DNA of 64,000 bases from Kaistella palustris DSM 21579 (GTDB lineage: Bacteria; Bacteroidota; Bacteroidia; Flavobacteriales; Weeksellaceae). Position 1 is the first letter of the stretch. Each line of letters opens with the position of its first letter. The notes beneath the pieces were generated by a model. That model was not told where the DNA came from. It ran no database searches and saw only the letters and a list, made by a program, of their open reading frames with translations. Location: positions 124,001 through 188,000 of the forward strand of contig NZ_AULL01000013.1 in assembly GCF_000422265.1 (NCBI RefSeq). The letters are read 5' to 3'. Below, one piece after another: positions 8,262-19,289 of this stretch. The translations under genes were made by a program, and so were the position numbers.

Positions 8262-9497
8262 TTAATTTGTTTTTAAAGAAGAATCTGTTAAGTGGTTAAG
8301 TTCGATGACTTTTTCGTTAAGGGCTTTCTGTGCGTCGATGAATCTGTTCTGAATGTCAAGACTCTGACTGACGAGTATCGACCATTCCAAATAGTTGATC
8401 TCGCCTTCCGAATACAGCCGGTCAGCTGTTTTCAGGATGGTTTCGGCATTTTTTAAACCTTCGGTTTTATAATAGTCGGTTTCATTTTTTAATTTTTCAA
8501 AAGCGCTGAATGAAACTTGATATTGGTTTTTAAGGATCTTGTAAGCAACTTCATAATTGTTTTCTGCAATGAGAATAATGATCTTCTGGCCCTCCATTAC
8601 CGATTTCTGTGCGCCATTAAAAAAAGGAATTCCGACACCGATCATACCCGAATGAAATCTCGCAGACCGACCGTAAAAGTGATTGTCTGCGCCGTTGCCA
8701 AACATACTGGCATTATTATACGTGAGACTTATTGTCGGCAGAAGTTTAGATTTTTCAGCATTCAGTTTGGCCTTTTCTATATTTTTCTGCTCTTCCAAAT
8801 GTTGAAGCGGTATTGATCCGCAACCGGAAAATTGACTTTCATCCGGAAAGGAGTGATAGAATCCAGAGGGTTGAATGTCATACGCAACCTCATCGTTAAG
8901 CAGGTAATTAAACTGATAAAGGCTGATCTCGCGGTCTTTCTTTAAATTTTCCAGCTGGATCCGCGCCTGACTTCTGTAATTTTCGGCAGTTGTTTTTTCC
9001 AGAATGTTGCTCTCCCCTTTTTTCAGCCGAAGAGCTGCCCGCCGGTAATAATTAACATAAAGCGAATCCGCTTTCAACAATAGTTTTTCCTTTTCGGACT
9101 GATAGTTCAGTTCGTTGTAGAGCAGTGCAATTTCCCGCTTTAACTGCCATTTCTGAACTTCCAGCGAGAGAACTGCATTTTTCTGCTGCGCGGCCAAAAC
9201 CTTTTGCTGGCTTTTGTAAAAACCGGGCATTCTTAGCGTTTGCTCCACCGAAAATTTATTATCGGTGTATGCTGAACTGATCTGACCCACCTCGCCGGAA
9301 ATTCGCAATGGATCGATAACGGCATAGGATCCTTTGATCCTGTCCTGATAGTCGATATGCAGTTTTCCTGTCTTCAGGTCCAGATTGTTCTCGAGCGCCT
9401 TTTTATACGCGTTTTCCAGGGAGATGGGCGTTTGCGCATCAATTACCGGAGAAATGAATATAAAAAATGTGGCGGCTATCGTTATAAATTGTTCCAT
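8262..9497 (-). CDS. TolC-family outer-membrane efflux factor
   Basis: Outer-membrane channel of a tripartite metal efflux system (CusC/CzcC-like). Signal peptide ending near VIDAQ, then the repeated coiled-coil organisation of TolC proteins: ISLENAYKKALENNLDL at the start of repeat one and a matching SLTYNNASMFGNG start of repeat two, with long amphipathic helices (REIALLYNELNYQSEKEKLL; ENYRSQARIQLENLKKDREI). 411 residues, normal. Lies 50 bp downstream of the RND pump gene in the same operon and is followed after 1 bp by the cytochrome gene. Confidence 0.88.
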   Translation of the reverse strand: MEQFITIAATFFIFISPVIDAQTPISLENAYKKALENNLDLKTGKLHIDYQDRIKGSYAVIDPLRISGEVGQISSAYTDNKFSVEQTLRMPGFYKSQQKVLAAQQKNAVLSLEVQKWQLKREIALLYNELNYQSEKEKLLLKADSLYVNYYRRAALRLKKGESNILEKTTAENYRSQARIQLENLKKDREISLYQFNYLLNDEVAYDIQPSGFYHSFPDESQFSGCGSIPLQHLEEQKNIEKAKLNAEKSKLLPTISLTYNNASMFGNGADNHFYGRSARFHSGMIGVGIPFFNGAQKSVMEGQKIIILIAENNYEVAYKILKNQYQVSFSAFEKLKNETDYYKTEGLKNAETILKTADRLYSEGEINYLEWSILVSQSLDIQNRFIDAQKALNEKVIELNHLTDSSLKTN

Positions 9498-9547
9498 TTT
9501 TCTGATTTTAATTTTTTGGAGTTATACGTTTTAAGAAAACTGTGATG

Positions 9548-12500
9548 TCAGATTTTATATCCATCTTCGTCTTCACTTACGATCTCGATTTTTTTTCGTC
9601 GGTCCGGGAAGTTATTCTCAAACCAGATGTACATCAACGGTAATAAATAAAGTGTTAAAAAAGTAGCCAGCAGTAAACCGCCGATCACCACCGTTGCGAG
9701 TGGCCGCTGAACTTCTGCACCTTCGCCGGTGCTGAGCGCCATTGGCAAAAAACCAAGCGATGCGACCAGCGCGGTCATCAGCACAGGTCTTAAGCGCGTA
9801 CGTCCGCCGGTTTTCACAGCTTCTTTCAGATCCGCGTGATTTAACCGCTGTTGGTTGAACTCAGCGATAAGAACAATTCCGTTTAAAACCGCGACACCGA
9901 AAAGGGCGATAAATCCGACACCTGCCGAAATACTGAAATTCATGTCGCGAAGCCATAAAGAAAGGATGCCGCCGATGGCTGAAAGCGGGATTGCAGAGAA
10001 TATGAGCAGGCCATATTTAATGGAATTAAATGCGAAATACAACATCAGCAAAATGAGAAGTAAACTGATCGGCACAGCGATCATCAGGCGGGATTTGGCC
10101 TGCTGAAGATTCTCAAAAGTTCCACCGTAGGTCACTGAATATCCGGGCGGCAGTTTAAAATCGCTTTCCACTTTTTGCTGCAGATCCTTAACAGTCGACT
10201 GTATATCGCGGTTTCTGACATTGAAGCCCACAATAATTCTGCGCTGCGCATTTTCCCGCTGAATCTGGTTCACACTTTCCTTCAAAGCAACAGTGGCCAC
10301 CGTACTTAGCGGGATCTCAGTTCCGCCGGGCGTGGCTATCAGAAGGTGGTTGACATCCTCTACATTTTTACGCTGTTCCCCGTCAAGACGGACTACAAGA
10401 TCAAATTTTTTCTCGCCCTCAAAAACAGAACCTGTGTACTGGCCGGCAAATGCCGTGTTGACCACGCCGTTCAGATGATCAACGTTTAAACCATACTGCG
10501 ACAATGCTTCCCGGTGATAGGTGATGACAATCTGGGGCATTCCTGAGATGGGTTCGACGTAAATATTTTGCGCGCCGTTGATCTTCTTGGCAATGTCGCC
10601 CAGTTTTTCAGCGTACACTTTCAGAGTGTCCAGGTTTTCACCAAAGATCTTACAAACCACATCCTGTCGCGCGCCGGTCATCAGTTCATTAAAACGCATC
10701 GCCACAGGATACTGAAAAGAATACGTGACGCCAATTAAATTTTTCCTGAGTTCCGCAGACATTTTTGCAGAGAGTTCATCGTAGGTTTTGGCAGAAGTCC
10801 ACTCTTTCCGTGGTTTTAAAATGATCATGATATCGCTGGCATCGATCGGCATAGGATCAGTAGGTATTTCGCTGCTGCCGGTCTTGCCGACGATCTTCTC
10901 GATCTCCGGAAACTTTTTCAACAGTATCTTCTGCGAACGCAAAACAGCATCGGTCGAAGTTTTAAGGTTGCTACCCGGCAGCACCCTTGTGTCCACCGCA
11001 AAATCACCTTCAGGCAAAGAGGGTATAAATTCGCCACCCAGCCTCAACATCACGATCACCGAAATGATGAACAAACCGACGACACTAAAAAAGACCATAT
11101 TGGGAATGCGTACAACCAAATTTAATGTCCGGTGGTAAAAGCGTTCGAGTACACCCATCATTTTATCTGAGAAGGTTTTTTTGACCTCTACTTTTTTAGA
11201 TAAGAAAAGGGAGCTCATCATCGGGATGTATGTCAGCGAAAGGATAAATGCACCGATCAGCGCAAAGATCACGGTTTGCGCCATCGGTCTGAACATCTTA
11301 CCTTCAATTCCCTGCAAACTTAAAACAGGCAGATAAACGATAAGTATGATGATCTGGCCAAAGACCGCGGAATTCATCATTTTAGATGACGAAGTGTAGA
11401 CTTCGCGGTCCATCATTTCCTGCGATATCTTTTGATCCCGAAAATGAGTAACATGCCTGAAGCGGTGCAGCACAGCTTCGACGATAATCACAGCGCCATC
11501 AACAATAAGTCCAAAATCCAGCGCTCCCAGACTCATCAAATTACCGGAAACGCCGAAAATATTCATCATTATTACGGCGAAGAGCATTGAAAGCGGAATC
11601 ACAGAGGCCACCAGGAAACCCGCGCGCAAATTACCGAGAAACAGAACCAGAATAAAAACCACGATAAGAGCGCCTTCTGTCAGGTTTTTACTGACTGTAC
11701 TTATCGCGTTATTGACCATCTTGGTGCGGTCGAGAAAAGCTTCGATCTTCACGCCCTCGGGAAGTGTTTTCTGGATTTCCGCAATTTTGGCTTTTACATT
11801 CTTAATGACTTCGTTGGAATTGGCACCTTTCATCATCATGACCACTGCACCGGCAACTTCGCCTTCGCCGTTATAAGTCATGGCTCCATAGCGAATCGCC
11901 GTTCCGTACTGAACTTTCCCTATGTTTTTAATGAGGACAGGAGTGCCGTCGGGCAGGTTCTTGACGACCGTATTCTCAATGTCGGAGATCTTGTTCATCA
12001 GTCCTTCAGTGCGGATAAACAGAACACTTGGACCTTTTTCGATATACGCTCCGCCGGTATTCTGGTTGTTTTTCTGGAGCACATCCAAAACTTCGCTGAT
12101 CGTAACGCCCATTGATTTTAAAACCGCCGGATTGATGGCGACTTCGTATTGTTTCAGATAGCCACCAAAACTCGCCACGTCGGCAACACCGGGAGTTCCC
12201 AGTAACTGCCGGCGCACGATCCAGTCCTGAATTGTCCGGAGCTGCATGGGATCATAACGGTGTTCGTATCCTTTTTTGGGGCGCACCACATATTGGTAAA
12301 TTTCGCCCAAACCTGTAGAGATCGGTGCCATTTGCGGCACACCTAAACTCGTGGGAATGTCTTTTGACACCTGCTGTAAACGTTCCGCGACCTGCTGACG
12401 CGCCAGGTACAGGTCGATCTGATCATCGAAAACGATGGTGATGACCGACAGTCCGAAGCGCGAAAAACTCCGCATTTCCTTTATTCCCTGAATGTTGTAA

Positions 12501-12718
12501 TTGGTTTGCTCCAGCGGAAAGGTAATGAAACGCTCCACATCCGGTGCGCCCAAACTGGGCGAAACAGTAATGATCTGCACCTGATTGTCGGTAATATCCG
12601 GCACAGCGTCAATGGGCAGCTTTCTAAGTTCGAACAGGCCATAAACGATCAACCCCAGCGTCATTAAAATAATGATGAGTTTGTTTTTTATGGAAAATTC
12701 TATTATTTTATTTAACAT
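9548..12718 (-). CDS. czcA: Heavy-metal RND efflux transporter, CzcA/CusA family
   Basis: Proton-driven inner-membrane pump that exports divalent cations across the envelope. 1056 residues with twelve predicted membrane segments and two large periplasmic loops. The segment near residue 400, DFGLIVDGAVIIVE, matches the HME-RND pattern DFGxxxDGAxxxxE linked to Co/Zn/Cd or Ni export, and differs from the CusA pattern for monovalent Cu/Ag, so I prefer a divalent metal substrate. Other family signatures: LPIDAVPDITDNQVQI at the N-terminus and the symmetric GVGFIALFGVAVLNGIVLI in the second half. It is the first pump-component gene of its operon, with only a small secreted-protein gene upstream. 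Substrate assignment is an inference. Confidence 0.93.
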   Translation of the reverse strand: MLNKIIEFSIKNKLIIILMTLGLIVYGLFELRKLPIDAVPDITDNQVQIITVSPSLGAPDVERFITFPLEQTNYNIQGIKEMRSFSRFGLSVITIVFDDQIDLYLARQQVAERLQQVSKDIPTSLGVPQMAPISTGLGEIYQYVVRPKKGYEHRYDPMQLRTIQDWIVRRQLLGTPGVADVASFGGYLKQYEVAINPAVLKSMGVTISEVLDVLQKNNQNTGGAYIEKGPSVLFIRTEGLMNKISDIENTVVKNLPDGTPVLIKNIGKVQYGTAIRYGAMTYNGEGEVAGAVVMMMKGANSNEVIKNVKAKIAEIQKTLPEGVKIEAFLDRTKMVNNAISTVSKNLTEGALIVVFILVLFLGNLRAGFLVASVIPLSMLFAVIMMNIFGVSGNLMSLGALDFGLIVDGAVIIVEAVLHRFRHVTHFRDQKISQEMMDREVYTSSSKMMNSAVFGQIIILIVYLPVLSLQGIEGKMFRPMAQTVIFALIGAFILSLTYIPMMSSLFLSKKVEVKKTFSDKMMGVLERFYHRTLNLVVRIPNMVFFSVVGLFIISVIVMLRLGGEFIPSLPEGDFAVDTRVLPGSNLKTSTDAVLRSQKILLKKFPEIEKIVGKTGSSEIPTDPMPIDASDIMIILKPRKEWTSAKTYDELSAKMSAELRKNLIGVTYSFQYPVAMRFNELMTGARQDVVCKIFGENLDTLKVYAEKLGDIAKKINGAQNIYVEPISGMPQIVITYHREALSQYGLNVDHLNGVVNTAFAGQYTGSVFEGEKKFDLVVRLDGEQRKNVEDVNHLLIATPGGTEIPLSTVATVALKESVNQIQRENAQRRIIVGFNVRNRDIQSTVKDLQQKVESDFKLPPGYSVTYGGTFENLQQAKSRLMIAVPISLLLILLMLYFAFNSIKYGLLIFSAIPLSAIGGILSLWLRDMNFSISAGVGFIALFGVAVLNGIVLIAEFNQQRLNHADLKEAVKTGGRTRLRPVLMTALVASLGFLPMALSTGEGAEVQRPLATVVIGGLLLATFLTLYLLPLMYIWFENNFPDRRKKIEIVSEDEDGYKI

Positions 12719-12981
12719 CTTAATTTTTAAATAGTTTGGTAAACCCGTAAAGTTGAAACGCCGTTTTTTTGAACGTGTATATTTCCAACGTTTGCCAGGA
12801 ATTTCCTGGTGCGAAAATCCCGTAGAATATAATACCTTTTATTAAAAGAAACCGTTGCAACCCAATGACCGACAGTCACATACAAGTGATTTGTTCAATT
12901 TATCTTATTAAACCAAGATACAGGCGACGGGGACCGAAATCAACAGATCCGGCGGTCATCAGGTTTTAGAAAGACTTTGAA
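12719..12981 (-). promoter_or_regulatory. Intergenic leader of czcA with a palindrome
   Basis: The 263-bp gap holds no ORF I can support. At 12795-12809 lies CCAGGAATTTCCTGG, a perfect palindrome of two 7-nt arms around one base, a possible operator or small hairpin. No clean TAnnTTTG promoter is evident on the minus strand here. Confidence 0.35.
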
Positions 12982-13362
12982 TTAAATTTTGGGAGGTTCC
13001 CAAATAGGAATTAAGATGGAAGGATACCGATGATCAGAATAACAAAAATTGGTTGATTCCTCCACGAAGATCAGCCGTTCGATTTTCAGCAATTGCTTTT
13101 CGGGTGGCACATTCGGCGTAACGGAAACAGAGGAAAAGTCATGCGTCTTAAACGGCAATTTCATGTCCTGCCTGTAATCTGCATCTAACTGCTGCTCGTC
13201 AACATAATGGATTATAAGGAAATCGGCGAGTGAAAGTTCAGGATTTTCGGATTTATGCGAAACGTAATGTTCAATGAGGTTCGGAAGTTTCGTCAGTTGG
13301 TTGACCTCTGTGAAGGTAGAGAGGTATGCAAAGAGAAACAGATAAACGATCCACTTTTTCAC
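12982..13362 (-). CDS. Small exported or membrane-anchored protein upstream of the metal pump, unknown function
   Basis: 126 residues with an N-terminal hydrophobic segment (KKWIVYLFLFAYLSTFTEV) that is a signal peptide or anchor. The mature part is rich in His, Asp, Glu and Tyr (LIEHYVSHKSENPELSLADF, then IIHYVDEQQLDADY), contains one Cys (FCYSDHRYP) and ends in IWEPPKI. No family recognised. It is read in the same direction as czcA, 263 bp upstream, and divergently from lysS. The His/acidic composition and position suggest, without proof, a periplasmic metal-binding accessory or sensor for the pump. Confidence 0.75.
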   Translation of the reverse strand: MKKWIVYLFLFAYLSTFTEVNQLTKLPNLIEHYVSHKSENPELSLADFLIIHYVDEQQLDADYRQDMKLPFKTHDFSSVSVTPNVPPEKQLLKIERLIFVEESTNFCYSDHRYPSILIPIWEPPKI

Positions 13363-13538
13363 ATTGTAAAATTAGCCATAATTTCCGTTAATAGTAACCG
13401 CAGTTCTCAATTTGTAATGGTTATAAGGAATGACTTTCATCAACCCAAAAAAATTGTCGCCGGGTTTCGAACTGTTTAGCGGGTAAATCTACAATCGTGC
13501 GGACTTTGCAATCTTTCCAATTTCTGCAAAAATATTCG

Positions 13539-13546
13539 TAAATTTG
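13539..13546 (+). promoter_or_regulatory. -7 element of the lysS promoter
   Basis: TAAATTTG fits TAnnTTTG; the ATG is 24 nt downstream. A convincing TTG about 20 nt upstream is missing (TTC at 13515-13517). Confidence 0.55.
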
Positions 13547-13570
13547 CGTTCTTAAAAAAATGCCGAAATA

Positions 13571-15271
13571 ATGCAGTTATCAGAACAGGAAATCATACGC
13601 CGGGAAAAACTCCAGACCCTTGAAAAAATGGGTATCAACGCGTTTCCAGCGGAAGAATATAAAATTACAGACACCACCAAATCCATCAAAGAAAATTTTG
13701 CAGATGGTAAAAAAGTTACCATCGCCGGCCGCCTGATGAGCCGCCGGATTCAGGGTAAAGCAAGTTTTGCCGAACTGCAGGATTCCGAAGGAAAAATACA
13801 GGTCTATTTCAACCGCGATGAAATATGCACAGGTGAGGATAAATCGCTGTACAATGAGGTGTACAAACATCTTCTGGATATCGGTGATATCATCGGTATC
13901 GAAGGTGAACTTTTTACAACACAGGTGGGCGAAATGACGGTAAAAGTAACTGCTTTCAAAATCTTAACTAAATCTTTGCGTCCGCTGCCATTACCGAAAG
14001 TTGATGCCGACGGAAATATTTTTGATGGTTTCAACGATCCGGAACTGCGATACAGACAGCGTTATGTTGATCTGATCGTAAATCCTCATGTAAAAGAAAC
14101 TTTCCTGAAAAGAACGAAACTCTACAATGCAATGCGTCAGTTCTTCAACGATGCAGGTTATATCGAGGTAGAAACTCCTGTTCTGCAGGCGATTGCCGGC
14201 GGTGCTGCTGCAAGACCTTTTATGACGCACCACAACGCGCTGGATATTCCGTTGTATATGAGAATTGCCAACGAATTATATCTGAAAAGGCTGATCGTGG
14301 GTGGTTTTGACGGCGTGTACGAGTTCTCGAAAAACTTCCGTAATGAAGGCATGGACCGCACGCATAATCCGGAATTTACCGTGATGGAGATTTATGTAGC
14401 CTACAAAGACTACAACTGGATGATGGATTTTACCGAAAAAATGATCGAACATTGCGCCATCGCAGTAAACGGCACAACAGATGCCAGGTTTGGCGAGCAG
14501 GAAATCAGCTTCAAAGCGCCTTATGCAAGAGTTTCGATGACTGAGGCCATATTAAAATACACGGGTTTCGACATTACCGGAAAATCCGAGCAGGAACTTT
14601 TTGATTTTGCAAAATCAATCGGAATTGAGGTTGATGAAACAATGGGCAAAGGAAAACTCATCGATGAAATTTTTGGTGAGAAATGTGAAGGTAATTTTAT
14701 ACAGCCGACTTTCATCACAGATTATCCTGTGGAGATGTCGCCATTAACAAAAAAACACCGCAGCAAAGAAGGATTGACCGAACGTTTTGAATTAATGGTT
14801 TGTGGAAAAGAAATCGCAAATGCCTACTCCGAATTAAATGATCCGATCGACCAGCGAGCGCGTTTTGAAGACCAGTTATTACTCGCCGAAAAAGGCGACG
14901 ATGAAGCCGGCCAGTTTATAGACGAAGACTTTCTGCGTGCGCTGGAATACGGCATGCCTCCTACTTCCGGCATGGGAATCGGCATGGACCGCTTGATCAT
15001 GTTTTTAACCAATAATCCATCAATTCAGGAAGTCCTGTTTTTCCCACAAATGAAACCGGAAAAATCTGCACCGGCATTTGAGCTGGACGACGATGAAAAA
15101 AAGATTCTTGAGATCCTGAAATCCCAGCAAGAAACAATGACCTTGGGGTTGGTAAAGGAAAAAAGCCAGCTTTCCGGAAAAAAGTGGGACAAAGCCACGA
15201 AAAACTTAACAAAATATAATTTGGTTAAAGTGGAAAAGACCGATGACCAGGTTTATATGAAAGTCCTGTAA
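13571..15271 (+). CDS. lysS: Lysyl-tRNA synthetase, class II
   Basis: Charges tRNA-Lys. N-terminal OB-fold anticodon-binding domain (about residues 55-145, GRLMSRRIQGKASFAELQD) followed by the class II catalytic core: motif 1 around FFNDAGYIEVETPVL, motif 2 FRNEGMDRTHNPEFTVMEIY, motif 3 GMPPTSGMGIGMDRLIM. 566 residues, about 60 longer than E. coli LysS; the extra C-terminus (about 507-566, KKILEILKSQQETMTLGLVK and onward) looks like a small winged-helix-type domain and ends MKVL. I believe such a tail is common in Bacteroidota LysS. Followed by a terminator hairpin. Confidence 0.97.
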   Translation: MQLSEQEIIRREKLQTLEKMGINAFPAEEYKITDTTKSIKENFADGKKVTIAGRLMSRRIQGKASFAELQDSEGKIQVYFNRDEICTGEDKSLYNEVYKHLLDIGDIIGIEGELFTTQVGEMTVKVTAFKILTKSLRPLPLPKVDADGNIFDGFNDPELRYRQRYVDLIVNPHVKETFLKRTKLYNAMRQFFNDAGYIEVETPVLQAIAGGAAARPFMTHHNALDIPLYMRIANELYLKRLIVGGFDGVYEFSKNFRNEGMDRTHNPEFTVMEIYVAYKDYNWMMDFTEKMIEHCAIAVNGTTDARFGEQEISFKAPYARVSMTEAILKYTGFDITGKSEQELFDFAKSIGIEVDETMGKGKLIDEIFGEKCEGNFIQPTFITDYPVEMSPLTKKHRSKEGLTERFELMVCGKEIANAYSELNDPIDQRARFEDQLLLAEKGDDEAGQFIDEDFLRALEYGMPPTSGMGIGMDRLIMFLTNNPSIQEVLFFPQMKPEKSAPAFELDDDEKKILEILKSQQETMTLGLVKEKSQLSGKKWDKATKNLTKYNLVKVEKTDDQVYMKVL

Positions 15272-15291
15272 AAAGCAATTCCTACAATTAA

Positions 15292-15320
15292 ATATCCTCA
15301 GTTTTTTGGGGATTTTTTTT
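15292..15320 (+). terminator. Terminator of lysS
   Basis: Short stem ATCCTC/GGGGAT (one wobble pair) with a T-rich loop, followed by eight T, about 20 bp past the lysS stop. Weak stem but good T-tract. Confidence 0.65.
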
Positions 15321-15377
15321 GCACGTTATGCCGCATATTTTACGGTTTGTTTACTTTCCTGTTCCAACAAAATTCAG

Positions 15378-15385
15378 TATATTTG
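15378..15385 (+). promoter_or_regulatory. -7 element of the gyrB promoter
   Basis: TATATTTG matches TAnnTTTG. The ATG is 104 bp further on, giving a longer leader than most genes here. The TTG at 15347-15349 is 28 nt away, too far for the usual spacer. Confidence 0.5.
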
Positions 15386-15434
15386 TGGGTCTTTTGACTT
15401 CATACAAAAGGTAGAAAATTAAACCAAAATTTAA

Positions 15435-17423
<1,989 letters not shown>

Positions 17424-17442
17424 ACCTTATTAAAACTTACTT

Positions 17443-17473
17443 AAAGCTGTTCTTCCGGGAGCAGCTTTTTTTT
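17443..17473 (+). terminator. Terminator of gyrB
   Basis: Stem AAAGCTGTTC/GGAGCAGCTTT (imperfect, one wobble pair) with a run of eight T; begins 20 bp past the gyrB stop. Confidence 0.8.
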
Positions 17474-17561
17474 GACCTTCGTATAACGTCCGGTATCGAC
17501 TTTTTATCTTTAAAGTTAAATTCTATTTTTCCGGATAAATTCTTTTTCATTACTTTTAAAG

Positions 17562-18374
17562 ATGAAAAATTTAGTTCTGGTTTCGGCGGCCCTTTTCGCA
17601 TGTACAATAAGTTGTAAAAAATCAACCGTGCTTTCTACGGAGCCGCCTGCTGCCCAAAAAGATTCTTTACGCCGCATACCTCAATTCGTGGTCGATTCTG
17701 TAAAAATCAACGATTCTCTTGCATTGAATCCCAACCTCACGGCAAGTTTTGAAAAATCACTGCTTGTATTTCCGACTGTTAAAAACAAGGCTCTGCTCGA
17801 TTCTATTTATGCGCGCGAAAACATTCACGCAGAAAATTTCACCAAGGCCGATCTGCTCGCTGCGGCAGAAAATCAAAAAGAGAAATTCTATACCGACACC
17901 AGGAAATCGCTGGCGCAGTATACACCTGTTTCAAAACAGATCTGGAGCAACAGTTCGCGAATGAAGGTTTTTTCGAATGACCGAAATATCCTCACCATAA
18001 AATATTCCGGCGATGGATTTACCGGTGGCGCACACGGCTATTATTATGAATTCTATAAGGTTTTTGACCTTCAGAAAAACAAAACTATTCATCTTTCGGA
18101 TATCATTAAGGTGCAGAACCAGAAAATCTGGGGCAGAATTCTCATGGACAATTTCCTGAATAACGACCTGGAAAAAGGACAGAGTAAAATGCTGCTGGTA
18201 AAGGAAATTCCGCTGACAGAAAATTTTTATTTCGATGCTGAAAATCTGTATTTTCTGTACAATCAATACGAGATTACGGCGTACGCTGCCGGCACAGTGC
18301 TGATCAAAGTTCCACTAACGGATATAAAACCATTTCTGACTGCAGATTTCAAGAAAAAACTGGATTTGAACTAA
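17562..18374 (+). CDS. Lipoprotein with DUF4163/DUF3298 (RsiV-like) fold
   Basis: 270 residues with a lipoprotein signal: MKNLVLVSAALFACTISC, Cys about residue 18. The mature part has the features of the DUF4163-DUF3298 pair seen in RsiV and PdaC-like proteins: FTGGAHGYYYEFYKVFDLQK, then KTIHLSDIIK, and later LPL-type ENFYFDAENLYFLYNQYEI followed by a C-terminal VPLTDIKPFLTADFKKKL. Such domains bind peptidoglycan-related ligands or lysozyme in some Gram-positives; the role here is unknown. No transmembrane anchor apart from the lipid. Confidence 0.8.
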   Translation: MKNLVLVSAALFACTISCKKSTVLSTEPPAAQKDSLRRIPQFVVDSVKINDSLALNPNLTASFEKSLLVFPTVKNKALLDSIYARENIHAENFTKADLLAAAENQKEKFYTDTRKSLAQYTPVSKQIWSNSSRMKVFSNDRNILTIKYSGDGFTGGAHGYYYEFYKVFDLQKNKTIHLSDIIKVQNQKIWGRILMDNFLNNDLEKGQSKMLLVKEIPLTENFYFDAENLYFLYNQYEITAYAAGTVLIKVPLTDIKPFLTADFKKKLDLN

Positions 18375-18405
18375 CCTTAGCAAACGCTTTGTCAACTTGT
18401 TTCTC

Positions 18406-18413
18406 TATTTTTG
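18406..18413 (+). promoter_or_regulatory. -7 element immediately before the lipid-kinase start codon
   Basis: TATTTTTG ends 6 nt before the ATG at 18420, so the transcript would be nearly leaderless. The nearest TTG (18389-18391) gives only a 14-nt spacer. Confidence 0.45.
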
Positions 18414-18419
18414 CAACCC

Positions 18420-19271
18420 ATGGAAAAAGTCGCGTTTATCATCAATCCGTTTTCGGCACACAAAAATTACGAACCGTTTCTGGAGGCGCTGCGCCAGAAA
18501 GTTACAGATCCGCAAATTTACATTTCAGATTCCGTGCATGGAACGGAACAGTTTATAGCTGATCATTTCGAAAAGGTGGATGTGTTTGTGGCAGTTGGTG
18601 GCGACGGCACTATTTCTTCGGTGGCAAAAAAACTTATTAACACCGATAAAATTCTTGGGATTTTTCCTGCCGGTTCGGGCAATGGCTTCTCACGGGAAAC
18701 TGATTTCAGCACAAATCTGGCAGAACTTCTAAAAAAAATAAATACCAGGGATTTCCGCGAGATCGATACTTTTAAAGTGAATGATGAACTTTCAATTAAC
18801 GTTTCTGGCACAGGTTTCGACGGCGAAGTGGCAAAGAATTTTGAGAAAACCAGTCGGGGCTTCGCCAATTATATTAAAGTTTCCATTCAGACATTCTTCA
18901 ATTTTAAACCGCTTAAAGTAAAGTTCACTGCGCCTGAATTTCAAAAACACAATGGCGATTATCTGATGGTGAATATTGCCAATACACGCCAGTTCGGCAA
19001 CAACGCATTTATCGCGCCACACGCAAGTACGGTTGACGGTTTGGCCGAGGTTGTTCTTGTAAAAAAGTTCTCACTTTTATACGGCACTCAGTTCGCCTTG
19101 AAAATGTTTACAGGAAAATTAAAGCAGGACCGAAAAGTCACTTACCTTTCGGTGCCGGAAATCAGCTTCTCCACGGACAGCAGCGCCTGGCATCTCGATG
19201 GTGAATATCGCGAAATTCCGTCGCCCATCCACATCAAAGTGCTGCCGAAAAGTTTAAAAATTCTGATTTAA
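18420..19271 (+). CDS. YegS/DgkB-family lipid (diacylglycerol) kinase
   Basis: ATP-dependent lipid kinase fold. FIINPFSAHKNYEP near the N-terminus, the nucleotide-binding VAVGGDGTISSVAKKL (GGDGT at about residues 60-64), FPAGSGNGFSRET, and the C-terminal WHLDGEYREIPSPI are the standard DAGK-catalytic motifs. 283 residues. An in-frame TTG at 18411 exists, but the ATG at 18420 fits the family start. Substrate (diacylglycerol, sphingoid base or another lipid) cannot be read from sequence; flavobacteria make sphingolipids, so a sphingoid substrate is a fair alternative. Convergent with the photolyase gene. Confidence 0.88.
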   Translation: MEKVAFIINPFSAHKNYEPFLEALRQKVTDPQIYISDSVHGTEQFIADHFEKVDVFVAVGGDGTISSVAKKLINTDKILGIFPAGSGNGFSRETDFSTNLAELLKKINTRDFREIDTFKVNDELSINVSGTGFDGEVAKNFEKTSRGFANYIKVSIQTFFNFKPLKVKFTAPEFQKHNGDYLMVNIANTRQFGNNAFIAPHASTVDGLAEVVLVKKFSLLYGTQFALKMFTGKLKQDRKVTYLSVPEISFSTDSSAWHLDGEYREIPSPIHIKVLPKSLKILI

Positions 19272-19289
19272 AAAAAGTTTTCAAAGTTA

